In this document: in pieces, positions 1 to 8,587 of the stretch | Layout of the letters: each line of letters starts with the position of its first letter | Position numbering within the stretch: position 1 is the first letter of the stretch | NCBI RefSeq assembly: GCF_040438925.1 | Contig: NZ_CP159258.1 | Coordinates: 5,479,001 to 5,543,000 of the forward strand | Reading direction: 5' to 3' | Length of the DNA stretch: 64,000 nucleotides | Source: Pseudomonas sp. MYb327 | GTDB taxonomy: Bacteria > Pseudomonadota > Gammaproteobacteria > Pseudomonadales > Pseudomonadaceae | Translations under genes and position numbers: made by a program | Notes under the pieces: model-generated | What the model saw: only the letters and a program-made list of their open reading frames with translations | What the model was told of the DNA's origin: nothing | The model's database searches: none

Positions 1-95
1 TCACCTCGGCGGGCGTGTCCCTGCTGCTGGCCTGGGCCTCGCGCGGTTTGCTGCGCCGCTCACAGGCCTGGTGGCAGACCGCGCCCGGTCATTGA
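1..95 (+). CDS. ABC transporter permease, C-terminal end (partial)
   Basis: Only the last 30 codons lie in the window, reading in the frame that starts at base 3 and ends with TGA at 93-95. The visible peptide has a hydrophobic stretch (GVSLLLAWASRGLL) followed by a short basic tail, as at the end of an inner-membrane ABC permease. The assignment rests mainly on context: the next gene, 39 bases downstream on the same strand, encodes a 2-aminoethylphosphonate-type binding protein, and such operons usually place a permease directly before it. The substrate is therefore inferred. Confidence 0.6.
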   Translation, partial: TSAGVSLLLAWASRGLLRRSQAWWQTAPGH

Positions 96-134
96 AACCG
101 CACAACCCCTCAACTCACAAAACAGGAAAAGATC

Positions 135-1160
135 ATGTTCAAGCCTATGGCCCTGGCCGCTGCTGTCCTCACCGCTTTCAGCCTGAACGCCTTTGCGGCG
201 AAAACCGAGTTGACGGTGTACACCGCCCTCGAAGCCGAACAACTGAAGACCTATAAAGAAGCCTTCGAAAAAGCCAACCCGGACGTCGAGATCAAATGGG
301 TACGCGACTCCACCGGCATCATCACCGCCAAACTTCTGGCCGAAAAAGAACGCCCGCAAGCTGATGCCGTTTGGGGCCTCGCCGCTTCGAGCCTGGCGAT
401 CCTCGACCAGCAAGGCATGCTGCAAAGCTACGCGCCAAAAGACCTGGGCAAGATCGGCGGCAACTACCGCGACGCTGCCAACCCGCCAGCCTGGGTCGGC
501 ATGGACGTCTGGGCCGCGACCATTTGCTTCAACACCGTCGAAGCCGAGAAGCAGGGCCTGACCAAGCCTGTGAGCTGGCAAGACCTGACCAAGCCTGAGT
601 ACAAAGGCAAGATTGTCATGCCGAACCCGGCGTCGTCCGGCACCGGTTTCCTCGACGTCAGCGCCTGGCTGCAAACCTTCGGCGAGAAGCAGGGCTGGGC
701 TTACATGGACGGCTTGCACCAGAACATCGGCCAGTACGTTCACTCCGGTTCCAAGCCGTGCAAACTGGCGGCGGCGGGTGAATTCCCGATTGGCATTTCC
801 TTCGAATACCCGGCTGTACAGCTCAAACGCCAAGGCGCGCCGCTGGACATCATCCTGCCTAAGGAAGGTTTGGGTTGGGAGATCGAAGCCACTGCAGTGA
901 TCAAAGGCACGCCACACGAAGACGCGGCGAAAAAACTGGCGGACTTCTCGGCCAGCCCGGAAGCGATGGAACTGTATAAAGAGAACTTCGCCGTCCTCGC
1001 ACAGCCTGGCATTGCCAAGCCACAGACCGAACTGCCGGCCGACTATGAGCAGCGTTTGATCAAGAACGACTTTGCCTGGGCGTCGAAAAATCGCGACGAG
1101 ATCCTGACCGAATGGCGCAAGCGTTATGACGGCAAGTCGGAGAAAGTGGCGGCCAAGTAA
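135..1160 (+). CDS. Periplasmic binding protein of a putative 2-aminoethylphosphonate ABC transporter
   Basis: A 341-residue extracellular solute-binding protein of the iron/phosphonate/spermidine type. Residues 1-22 form a typical signal peptide (basic start, hydrophobic core, ending ALNAFA-like before AKTELTVY). The mature part starts LTVYTALEAEQ, the usual first strand of this fold, and has the family patterns WVRDSTGI and NPASSGTGFLDV. It would capture a small phosphonate in the periplasm and deliver it to the permease whose end lies just upstream. The following HD-domain gene belongs to phosphonate breakdown, which supports 2-aminoethylphosphonate as substrate; an iron or polyamine ligand is the alternative. 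The ATG at 135 is preceded by an AGGAAAAG Shine-Dalgarno. Confidence 0.8.
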   Translation: MFKPMALAAAVLTAFSLNAFAAKTELTVYTALEAEQLKTYKEAFEKANPDVEIKWVRDSTGIITAKLLAEKERPQADAVWGLAASSLAILDQQGMLQSYAPKDLGKIGGNYRDAANPPAWVGMDVWAATICFNTVEAEKQGLTKPVSWQDLTKPEYKGKIVMPNPASSGTGFLDVSAWLQTFGEKQGWAYMDGLHQNIGQYVHSGSKPCKLAAAGEFPIGISFEYPAVQLKRQGAPLDIILPKEGLGWEIEATAVIKGTPHEDAAKKLADFSASPEAMELYKENFAVLAQPGIAKPQTELPADYEQRLIKNDFAWASKNRDEILTEWRKRYDGKSEKVAAK

Positions 1161-1185
1161 GCTCTTCGTCGGCTGAAAGGGCCTC

Positions 1186-1241
1186 ATCGCTGGCAAGCCA
1201 GCTCCTACAAGTGCGACGCGTAGGAGCTGGCTTGCCAGCGA
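1186..1241. repeat. REP doublet (REPIN)
   Basis: Two head-to-head REP cores, TCGCTGGCAAGCCAGCTCC and its reverse complement, are separated by about 15 bases. They lie between the phosphonate binding protein and the HD oxygenase and would form a strong hairpin in the transcript. They could attenuate or stabilise the operon mRNA. Confidence 0.9.
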
Positions 1242-1289
1242 GGGCGGTCTACAGTTCACAGCAACTTTCACTGCATCGGGAGACCTCTG

Positions 1290-1856
1290 ATGGACCGCAA
1301 CGAGCAAGCCGTCGCCAAGGTATTCGCACTGTACGAACGCTTCGGCAGCGATGACTACATCGGCGAGCCGGTGTCGCAGATCGAGCACATGTCCCAAGCC
1401 GCGCAATGCGCGATGGCCGAGGGCTTTGATGACGAAGTGGTGCTGGCGGCGTTCTTCCATGACATCGGGCATATCTGCGCCGAAGGTGCCGAGAACATGG
1501 GCGGCTTTGGTGTGGTCAGTCATGAGCGTTTGGGCGCCGATTACCTGCGCAACGTTGGCTTTAGCGAGCGCATGGCGCGGCTGGTGGAATACCACGTTCA
1601 GGCCAAGCGCTATCTCACGCTCAGGGAGCCGGGTTACTACGCACGATTGAGCGAGGCCAGTCGCCGTACTTTGGAATATCAGGGTGGGGTGATGACTGAG
1701 GCTGAGGCTGAGGCTTTTGATAAGGACCCGTTGTGTGAGGTCAGTTTGCGCATGCGGCAGTGGGATGAGCTGGCCAAGGAGATGCATGTGCCGGTGATTG
1801 ATCTAGAGGTGTTGAAGCGTAAGGCGGTCACTGTCCTGTCCCGCGAGGTCTGCTGA
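1290..1856 (+). CDS. PhnZ-like HD-domain phosphonate oxygenase
   Basis: A 188-residue HD-domain protein of the phosphonate-degradation-associated HDIG group. The metal-binding pattern is visible: H33 in QIEHM, then H57-D58 in FFHDIGH with H61. The motif Y23-I-G-E26 matches the Tyr/Glu pair (Tyr24/Glu27) that marks PhnZ, a mixed-valent diiron oxygenase that splits 2-amino-1-hydroxyethylphosphonate into glycine and phosphate. PhnZ normally works after a 2-oxoglutarate oxygenase, PhnY, which is not in this window; a partner would have to be upstream or elsewhere. The related enzyme TmpB acts on trimethylated substrates, so the exact substrate is not fixed. Start ATG follows GGGAGACCTCTG. Confidence 0.8.
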   Translation: MDRNEQAVAKVFALYERFGSDDYIGEPVSQIEHMSQAAQCAMAEGFDDEVVLAAFFHDIGHICAEGAENMGGFGVVSHERLGADYLRNVGFSERMARLVEYHVQAKRYLTLREPGYYARLSEASRRTLEYQGGVMTEAEAEAFDKDPLCEVSLRMRQWDELAKEMHVPVIDLEVLKRKAVTVLSREVC

Positions 1857-1941
1857 AGCGTCTGACGGCGGATAGAGAAAACACGCATGGTTTACCTTGT
1901 TGGCAGCGCTCAAGCTGAGCTTTTCCCAAGGAGGCGAATGG

Positions 1942-2367
1942 ATGCGTTTTTTGAAAGTGGTTGCACAGGATCGAAGTGGGAATGGGGCCGCCGATACGCT
2001 GCGGTTGCAGTTTTTTGAAGATAAACAGTGGCTGCGTGACGCGACGGACGACGAAGTTCTGCGGCTGAAAACCTTTGGCGCTCACTACTTCAAGTGCCGA
2101 TGGTTCAACGACGGTGAAGGTGAGGAACGGCATCTGCGCATGTTCACCCTAAACCCCACCGCCGACGGAACGCCGGACTCGGTGCACCTGCATTTCCATG
2201 AAGGCCCGAACATTGCCTACAAGGCAACTGTTCATGACCTCGACAACGATGGCGCTTTCGAGATTGTGCTGTGCTCCGATGTGGACAACGACGGCCGTGC
2301 CAATCGCACGGATCGAACGCGGGTCAATGCGTTGGTCCGCGAATACCTGAAGTCAGGTTGGCAGTGA
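1942..2367 (+). CDS. Small hypothetical protein with calcium-loop-like repeats
   Basis: A 141-residue protein of unknown function. The start at 1942 is chosen over an upstream in-frame ATG at 1897 because AAGGAGG lies 7 bases before it. No signal peptide or membrane segment is visible. Near the C-terminus are two acidic loops, DLDNDGAFEIVL and DVDNDGRANRTD, which resemble dockerin/EF-hand calcium loops (DxDxDG). A weaker one, DRSGNGAADTL, is near the N-terminus. The spacing is that of a small beta-rich repeat protein with three related segments, so calcium binding is a guess from the motif. It stands alone between the phosphonate genes and a convergent GTPase operon. Confidence 0.75.
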   Translation: MRFLKVVAQDRSGNGAADTLRLQFFEDKQWLRDATDDEVLRLKTFGAHYFKCRWFNDGEGEERHLRMFTLNPTADGTPDSVHLHFHEGPNIAYKATVHDLDNDGAFEIVLCSDVDNDGRANRTDRTRVNALVREYLKSGWQ

Positions 2368-2429
2368 TCAAAGTTCGAAACCGCGTCACAGCCATGGCGT
2401 CAGTCCAGGCAAAGCAAGTGTTCCTGCCT

Positions 2430-3794
2430 CTACAACTGCTGCGCCAACACTTCAATCTGCTCCTGCCGCTCCGCCTGATTCAGCTTCGCATGCGGGTTGA
2501 GCGACGACCACTGCGGATACGCCCGCGCCTTGTTCAAGGCTTCCGGCAGTTTTCCCTCACGCCAGGTCTTGTCCTGGGGCGTGGCCACCTGAATGCTGTC
2601 CATCGCCGCGTGTCCACGGGCGTCCAGTGCTTGCAGCAATTGCCGTTGGCGCAGCGCCAGTAACCGCAGCACGTTGTCATCGACGGTCAATTCGCGTTGG
2701 CCTTTGATCTTGCCCAGCAAGCGGCTGCCATAGCTGCGTGCGGTTTGCAGGGCGCCTCCAGCGATAGCCCCGGCCAGGGCAGCCGCACCGAGGGTGATGC
2801 CGCCGACCAGCAGATCGACTCCGGCTCCGGCGGCGGCCCCTGCGGCGATGCCGCCACCGACCCGCACGCCCAATTGTTTTAGGGTTTCGGGGTTGAACAG
2901 ATCATCGCCCCAGCGACCGTCGAGCAGCGGCAGATCACTGGCCGCCGCATCCTGCGGACGAAACGCGTAGAGCTTGAGCAAGGCTTCGACGCAACGTTGT
3001 TCCCGTTGGCGCACGGCTTTGCGCAGTTCGCTGATGGCTTGCTGTTCCTGCACTGCATCGCTGACCACGCTGCGCCGGCATGCGGCGCAATCGAGCAACA
3101 ACTCGGCAATCAATCGCGCCGCGCTCTGCTGACGCGCCAGGCGTTGCGCCTGTTGATCGGCGATCAAACGTTCAAGTTGCGGCCGCGCATGTTCGAGCAG
3201 CAGCGCGAGGCTTTCATAGAGTCGACGCTCGCCATCCTCGGGCGGCGCGACGCTGTCGAAACGCACCAGCGCATGCAAACCGAGGCGCGCCAAGGCTTCA
3301 CGCCAAGCGGGTTCGCGATGGTTGGCGCTGCTGACGAAATTCAAAACCGGCAACAGCGGTTTGCCACAACCGGCCAGCACTTCCAGTTCGTCGCGGTACT
3401 TGGCCAGCACCGGCTCGCGGGCGTCGATCACGTACAGGCCGGCATCGCAGGTCAGCAGTTGCCGCAGCACCTTGGCCTCTTGTTCGAAACGCTGCCGCGC
3501 TTCACTGCCCTCAAGGAAGCGCGCCAGCCGGGCCGGACCGTCCAGGCGTTCGCCTGGCCGTTCCAGGCGTTCGAGGTAGTCGAGCAGTGCGATGGCGTCT
3601 TCCAGGCCGGGGGTGTCGTAGAGGTCGAGCAAGGGCTCGCCGTCCACCGACAGGCGTGCGCCTTCGACGTGTCGCGTGGTGCTGGGACGATGGGACACGT
3701 CACCGAACCCGACATCACGGGTCAGCGTGCGCAGCAACGAGGTCTTGCCGACGTTGGTGTGGCCGACCACCGCGAGTTTCAAAGGCTTAGTCAT
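2430..3794 (-). CDS. GTPase with DUF3482 domain
   Basis: A 454-residue GTP-binding protein. The N-terminal G domain shows the P-loop GHTNVGKTS (K17) and the DTPG switch (residues 60-63). It then has a long alpha-helical region and, near the C-terminus, a glycine/alanine-rich hydrophobic stretch (GGGIAAGAAAGAGVDLLV) that could insert into or lie on the membrane. The start overlaps the end of the upstream membrane-protein gene by 8 bases, so the two are almost certainly translated together. The pair is found in many Pseudomonas genomes but its role is not known to me. A dynamin- or YcjX/YcjF-like membrane function is conceivable but not shown. Confidence 0.8.
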   Translation of the reverse strand: MTKPLKLAVVGHTNVGKTSLLRTLTRDVGFGDVSHRPSTTRHVEGARLSVDGEPLLDLYDTPGLEDAIALLDYLERLERPGERLDGPARLARFLEGSEARQRFEQEAKVLRQLLTCDAGLYVIDAREPVLAKYRDELEVLAGCGKPLLPVLNFVSSANHREPAWREALARLGLHALVRFDSVAPPEDGERRLYESLALLLEHARPQLERLIADQQAQRLARQQSAARLIAELLLDCAACRRSVVSDAVQEQQAISELRKAVRQREQRCVEALLKLYAFRPQDAAASDLPLLDGRWGDDLFNPETLKQLGVRVGGGIAAGAAAGAGVDLLVGGITLGAAALAGAIAGGALQTARSYGSRLLGKIKGQRELTVDDNVLRLLALRQRQLLQALDARGHAAMDSIQVATPQDKTWREGKLPEALNKARAYPQWSSLNPHAKLNQAERQEQIEVLAQQL

Positions 3795-5157
3795 GGCCCG
3801 TCTCCAGCCAATTCAACGGTGCGCAATCGGCGAAGGGCAACTCCAGCTGTTGCAGCGCCGCATGCCAGTCGCCGAGACGGTCGGCGTCCAGCGCTTCACC
3901 GGGCGGCGCTTGCAGCAGCCAGACGCGGGTGGCGCTGGCACTCCGGGCCAGTTCGGCGATTAACGCCAGGCTGCCGCGATCCGGCGAGCGCCTTGGATCA
4001 CAGGCAATCGCCAGCCGCGCGGGCGGAAAACGGCTCAACTGTTCGAGGAGTTTGTGCCGCGATTCGCGGCTGTCGAGAATGCCCGCGTTGCTCACGTTGT
4101 TCGGCAATTGCGGCGGCCACGGGCGGTCGTCGTCCAGTTCGATGGCGACCAATAGCGCACCGTCGCTTTGCTGTTCACTGACGCCACTTTCGACCCGATG
4201 AAGTTGCTCAGGCGCCGTATCGCTGATGCCCAGGCGTTCGCTGGTGGGCATCAACCGTTCGCGCAGTTGCGAGTAGCCGGGCAGGTTCAAATCGAGACGC
4301 AATGCTGCTTGCCCGGTTTTCCAGCGCCACAGGCAAAACAGCGCCAGCAGCAGACGCGGCAAAACACCGTAGACCAGCAACACGCCCACCAGCCACGCCG
4401 CCCACGCCTGGCGAGCGCTTTCGATGTTTAGCGCGGCATCGCCGCTGGCGCGGATCATGTCCACGGTTGGAATGCTGAAACCGAGCATGGCGGGCAACGC
4501 GCCGAGGGCTTGGGTCATGGTGATAAAAGTATCGGCGCCGAGAATGGTGGTTTCCCAGACGAAACCATAGCGCCGGGTCGCCATCAACGTCAGCAACATC
4601 ACCAGCGCACTCAACATCGCCAGCAGCCACAAGCCGTTGACCAGCACGCCGATGGCCCAGCGATTGAGTTTCTGGCGTTGCAGCAACAACAGCAGTGCCG
4701 GCGCCAGTTGCGCGGCTTTGGCATCGCGAGCGAGTTTTTCGCTGAGCCACAACCACAAGCGCCCCAGCGTTGCGCCATGCTCGCCGGCAAACACCAGGCC
4801 CAAAGTCCAGCTCAGCAGCAGAATCAGGTTTAGCCCGAGCAGACTGCCCAAGGCCCAGAACACGTTCACCGGTGTTTGTCCGTCACCGAGTGCGGCAAAC
4901 GCCAGGCCGGCGCCGCTGACCACGGCCAGCACCGCCATGACGATCAGCGCCAGTCGTGCGCCTTGCAGCCAGTGTTTGAGCGCATCGCTCAGGCCATCGC
5001 GGTCCGCCAGCCACAGGGCGCGGCGTTGAATGCGCATCGGCAGGTCGCCGCCAGCGCTGCGGGCCAGGCGATTGGCTTCCAGATCCTCCAGAGGCCCGGC
5101 GTGTTCTTCGCGCAAGCGGATGGTTTCTGTCAGCCAGAGGTTATTCAGTTCAGTCAC
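3787..5157 (-). CDS. Membrane protein with DUF2868 domain
   Basis: A 456-residue protein with four clear membrane segments at roughly residues 70-95, 105-130, 165-195 and 255-285, then a soluble C-terminal domain of about 170 residues. It starts with GTG at 5157 and has only a weak Shine-Dalgarno. It overlaps the downstream GTPase gene by 8 bases, so it probably forms a membrane platform for that GTPase. The soluble tail contains LAIACDPRRSPDRGSLALIAEL, which resembles a Rossmann-like strand-loop region but is not a motif I can name. The function is unknown. Confidence 0.75.
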   Translation of the reverse strand: MTELNNLWLTETIRLREEHAGPLEDLEANRLARSAGGDLPMRIQRRALWLADRDGLSDALKHWLQGARLALIVMAVLAVVSGAGLAFAALGDGQTPVNVFWALGSLLGLNLILLLSWTLGLVFAGEHGATLGRLWLWLSEKLARDAKAAQLAPALLLLLQRQKLNRWAIGVLVNGLWLLAMLSALVMLLTLMATRRYGFVWETTILGADTFITMTQALGALPAMLGFSIPTVDMIRASGDAALNIESARQAWAAWLVGVLLVYGVLPRLLLALFCLWRWKTGQAALRLDLNLPGYSQLRERLMPTSERLGISDTAPEQLHRVESGVSEQQSDGALLVAIELDDDRPWPPQLPNNVSNAGILDSRESRHKLLEQLSRFPPARLAIACDPRRSPDRGSLALIAELARSASATRVWLLQAPPGEALDADRLGDWHAALQQLELPFADCAPLNWLETGHD

Positions 5158-5257
5158 GCGGCATCCCGTCGCTTCGATTGAGCTGAGAGCATAACCGCTG
5201 TGGCGCTTGTCGGGGGGCTACGTTGCGAGAAGCCGAGCCTCTGGTATCCTCGCCGGC

Positions 5258-5770
5258 ATGACTAAATCACTCCCCCTCAGCCTGATCGCAGCCCTCGGTG
5301 AAAACCGTGTGATCGGCATCGACAACAGCATGCCCTGGCACTTGCCGGGGGACTTCAAATACTTCAAGGCCACCACCTTGGGCAAGCCGATCATCATGGG
5401 TCGCAAGACCTGGGATTCGCTTGGTCGCCCGTTGCCGGGCCGCTTGAACATCGTGGTCAGCCGTCAGGCAGATCTGGTGCTGGAAGGCGCGGAAGTTTAT
5501 CCGTCGCTGGAAGCCGCTGTGGTTCGCGCGCAAGAATGGGCGAAGGCGCAGGGCGTCGATGAGCTGATGCTGATTGGCGGCGCGCAGTTATATGCGCAAG
5601 GGTTGGCGCAGGCCGATCGGTTGTACCTGACGCGCGTGGGGCTGAGCCCGGAAGGGGATGCGTGGTTTCCGGAATTTGATTTGGGCCAGTGGAAACTGGT
5701 GTCGAATGTGCCGAACCCGGCGGAAGGGGATAAGCCGGCGTACAACTTTGAGGTTTGGGAGAAGGCCTAA
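5258..5770 (+). CDS. folA: Dihydrofolate reductase
   Basis: A 170-residue enzyme that reduces dihydrofolate to tetrahydrofolate with NADPH in the cytoplasm, feeding thymidylate, purine and methionine synthesis. Hallmarks are LIAALGENRVIG at the N-terminus, the active-site segment MPWHLPGDF with catalytic D32, the NADPH site IIMGRKTWDSLGRPLPGR, and VDELMLIGGAQLY. An in-frame upstream start at 5207 is possible, but the ATG at 5258 gives the family's normal N-terminus. The gene is transcribed away from the DUF2868/DUF3482 pair and is followed by a REP doublet. Confidence 0.97.
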   Translation: MTKSLPLSLIAALGENRVIGIDNSMPWHLPGDFKYFKATTLGKPIIMGRKTWDSLGRPLPGRLNIVVSRQADLVLEGAEVYPSLEAAVVRAQEWAKAQGVDELMLIGGAQLYAQGLAQADRLYLTRVGLSPEGDAWFPEFDLGQWKLVSNVPNPAEGDKPAYNFEVWEKA

Positions 5771-5773
5771 AAG

Positions 5774-5864
5774 CATCGCTGGCAAGCCAGCTCCTACAGG
5801 AAGTGTGTTGATCGCAGGATTTGCGTACGACACAACCCTTGTAGGAGCTGGCTTGCCAGCGATA
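5774..5864. repeat. REP doublet (REPIN)
   Basis: Inverted pair of REP cores (ATCGCTGGCAAGCCAGCTCC and its complement) about 45 bases apart. It sits between the convergent genes folA and tcyP, so it may end or protect both transcripts. Confidence 0.9.
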
Positions 5865-5883
5865 GCGGTCTTACTGACGCTAC

Positions 5884-7275
5884 TTAAGCGTGCGCCAACG
5901 CCGAATGCTCATCCGCATCCAGCAGCGCTTTATCCGTCTGCTGCATCAACTGACTGGTAATCGCACCCGCACTGATTGAACCACTCACGTTCAACGCCGT
6001 GCGCCCCATATCAATCAGCGGCTCGACCGAAATCAACAACGCCACCAGTGAAACCGGCAAGCCCATCGCCGGCAGTACGATCAACGCGGCAAACGTCGCG
6101 CCACCACCAACACCAGCCACACCGGCCGAACTCAGCGTGACAATCGCCACCAGCGTCGCGATCCACAGTGGGTCGAGCGGGTTGATGCCCACGGTTGGCG
6201 CAACCATCACGGCCAACATCGCCGGGTACAGACCGGCACAGCCGTTCTGGCCAATCGTCGCACCGAACGAAGCAGCAAAACTGGCGATGGACTGCGGAAT
6301 GCCCAGACGGCTGGTCTGCGCTTCGATGCTCAACGGAATGGTCGCGGCGCTCGAGCGGCTGGTGAACGCAAACGTCAGCACCGGCCAGATCTTGCGGAAG
6401 AAACGCAGCGGATTGATCCCTGCCGCCGACACCAGCAGGCCATGGACCACAAACATCAGGCCCAGGCCAATGTAGGAAACAACGACGAAACTGCCGAGCT
6501 TAATGATGTCTTGCAAGTTGGAACCGGCAACGACTTTGGTCATCAGCGCCAATACGCCGTACGGGGTCAGCTTCATGACCAACCGCACCAGACGCATCAC
6601 CAAGGCTTGCAGAGTGTCGATGGCGTTGATCACTTTCTGACCTTTGTCCGCGTCGTCCTTGAGCAGTTGCAACGCCGCTACACCGAGGAACGCAGCAAAG
6701 ATCACCACGCTGATGATCGACGTCGGCTTGGCCCGCGCCAGATCGGCGAACGGGTTCTGCGGGATGAACGACAGCAGCAGTTGCGGCACATTCAGGTCGG
6801 CGACCTTGCCCGCGTAGTTGGTCTGGATGGTTTGCAGGCGGGCCATTTCCTGGGTGCCGGCGACCAGGCCTTCGGCGGTCAGGCCGAACAGGTTGGTCAG
6901 GCCGATGCCGATCAATGCCGCGATGGCAGTGGTGAACAGCAGCGTGCCGATGGTCAGGAAACTGATCTTGCCCAGGGACGAGGCATTGTGCAGACGGGCC
7001 ACAGCGCTGAGGATCGAGGCGAACACCAGCGGGATCACGATCATTTGCAGCAACTGCACGTAACCGTTGCCCACCAGATCAAACCAGCCGATTGAGGCTT
7101 TCAGCACCGGATTACCGGCACCATAAACAGCGTGCAACGCCACACCGAACGCCACGCCCAGCACCAAAGCGAGCAGGACTTTTTTTGCCAGGCTCCATGT
7201 AGAGTGGCGGGTTTGGGCGAGACCAAAAAGTAACGCGAGGAATACCAGCAGATTGAGGATCAGCGGCAGATTCAT
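5884..7275 (-). CDS. tcyP: L-cystine / dicarboxylate-type symporter TcyP
   Basis: A 463-residue inner-membrane transporter of the dicarboxylate/amino acid:cation symporter (DAACS) family. Many hydrophobic helices are visible from residue 4 ([17 protein letters not shown]). The family's re-entrant loop signature appears as [13 protein letters not shown], and the second substrate region as [16 protein letters not shown] followed by the [10 protein letters not shown] stretch. Sequence and length fit the TcyP/YdjN branch, which takes up L-cystine. The start at 7275 is chosen over an ATG further upstream because GGAG lies about 6 bases before it. The gene is monocistronic and convergent with folA. 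Confidence 0.88.
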   Translation of the reverse strand: MNLPLILNLLVFLALLFGLAQTRHSTWSLAKKVLLALVLGVAFGVALHAVYGAGNPVLKASIGWFDLVGNGYVQLLQMIVIPLVFASILSAVARLHNASSLGKISFLTIGTLLFTTAIAALIGIGLTNLFGLTAEGLVAGTQEMARLQTIQTNYAGKVADLNVPQLLLSFIPQNPFADLARAKPTSIISVVIFAAFLGVAALQLLKDDADKGQKVINAIDTLQALVMRLVRLVMKLTPYGVLALMTKVVAGSNLQDIIKLGSFVVVSYIGLGLMFVVHGLLVSAAGINPLRFFRKIWPVLTFAFTSRSSAATIPLSIEAQTSRLGIPQSIASFAASFGATIGQNGCAGLYPAMLAVMVAPTVGINPLDPLWIATLVAIVTLSSAGVAGVGGGATFAALIVLPAMGLPVSLVALLISVEPLIDMGRTALNVSGSISAGAITSQLMQQTDKALLDADEHSALAHA

Positions 7276-7516
7276 GAGAACTCCGAAAGTAACTTGTGTC
7301 AGCCACCTTCCGGGGCAGCTGCGAACCGGCAAGCCTAACAGCTTGATTTACAATGAATTAATATCAAAAACGTCTGGCAGCTGTCGTTTTTGGAATAAGC
7401 GGATGTCGCTCCCGAGGATGCAGCTGGCGCGGAAGGCACGTTAGCGGTCGCTGACAGACGAGGACTGTCACACTTATTTGTTAGCGTCGATCTCTTTGAA
7501 TCAGGGAGATTTGACG

Positions 7517-8572
7517 ATGAGATTCGCACCGAAATTTCTGGTTGCAGCACTTTGCCTGGGCCTCGCCGGCCAGGCACTTGCCACGGATTTGAAGCACTGG
7601 CCAGCCGATCAGGCCAAGGCGCTGGACGCGATGATCGCCGCCAATGCCAACAAAGGTAACTACGCGGTGTTCGACATGGACAACACCAGTTACCGCTACG
7701 ACCTCGAAGAGTCGTTGCTGCCGTTCATGGAAAACAAAGGCCTGATCACCCGCGACAAACTCGATCCCTCCCTGAAACTGATGCCGTTCAAAGACACCGC
7801 CGACCACAAGGAAAGCCTGTTCAGCTATTACTACCGCCTCTGTGAAATCGACGACATGGTTTGCTATCCGTGGGTCGCTCAGGTGTTCTCCGGCTTCACG
7901 CTGCAAGAGCTCAAGGGCTACGTCGACGAACTGATGGCGTCCGGCAAACCGGTGCCGGCGACGTATTACGAAGGCGACGTAGTGAAGAGCCTCGACGTCA
8001 ATCCGCCGAAAATCTTCACCGGCCAGCAAGAGCTCTACAACAAGCTGATGGAGAACGGTATCGAGGTCTACGTGATGACCGCCGCCTCGGAAGAGCTGGT
8101 GCGTATGGTCGCTGCCGATCCGAAATACGGCTACAACGTCAAACCGCAGAACGTGATCGGCGTGTCGCTGCTGCTCAAGGATCAAAAAACCGGCGAATTG
8201 ACCACCGCGCGCAAGCAGATCACCGCCGGCAAATATGACGAGAAGGCCAACCTCGGCCTCGAACTGACCCCGTACCTGTGGACCCCGGCGACCTGGATGG
8301 CCGGCAAGCACGCGGCGATCCTGACCTACATCGATGAGTGGAAAAAACCGGTACTGGTGGGCGGCGATACCCCCACCAGTGACGGCTACATGCTGTTTCA
8401 CGATGTCGACGTGGCCAAGGGCGGCATTCATTTGTGGGTCAACCGCAAAGACAAATACATGACCCAGATCCAGGGCATGATGGCCAAGCACGCTGCGGCC
8501 CAGGCCAAGGAAGGGTTGCCGGTGACGGCGGACAAGAATTGGGTGATCGTGACACCGCAAGAGATTCAGTAA
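7517..8572 (+). CDS. pchP: Phosphorylcholine phosphatase (HAD family)
   Basis: A 351-residue periplasmic phosphatase that releases choline from phosphorylcholine. A signal peptide covers residues 1-22 (ending GQALA). Motif I of the HAD fold is FDMDNTS with D53, D55 and T57; after signal removal these become D31, D33 and T35, the numbering published for P. aeruginosa PchP. The late acidic motif VGGDTPTSDGYM also fits motifs III/IV of PchP. The start at 7517 is preceded by AGGGAG and gives a clean signal peptide. In P. aeruginosa the gene is induced with choline catabolism via GbdR; no such site was identified here. A long tandem REP array follows. Confidence 0.88.
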   Translation: MRFAPKFLVAALCLGLAGQALATDLKHWPADQAKALDAMIAANANKGNYAVFDMDNTSYRYDLEESLLPFMENKGLITRDKLDPSLKLMPFKDTADHKESLFSYYYRLCEIDDMVCYPWVAQVFSGFTLQELKGYVDELMASGKPVPATYYEGDVVKSLDVNPPKIFTGQQELYNKLMENGIEVYVMTAASEELVRMVAADPKYGYNVKPQNVIGVSLLLKDQKTGELTTARKQITAGKYDEKANLGLELTPYLWTPATWMAGKHAAILTYIDEWKKPVLVGGDTPTSDGYMLFHDVDVAKGGIHLWVNRKDKYMTQIQGMMAKHAAAQAKEGLPVTADKNWVIVTPQEIQ

Positions 8573-8587
8573 GACCGGGTCGCCTGC

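Noticed and set aside
60..1787. Long open frame (575 codons) on the minus strand opposite the binding protein and PhnZ-like genes
   Set aside because: It lies antisense to two well-recognised genes; high-GC codon bias opens such frames, and the product matches no family I know.
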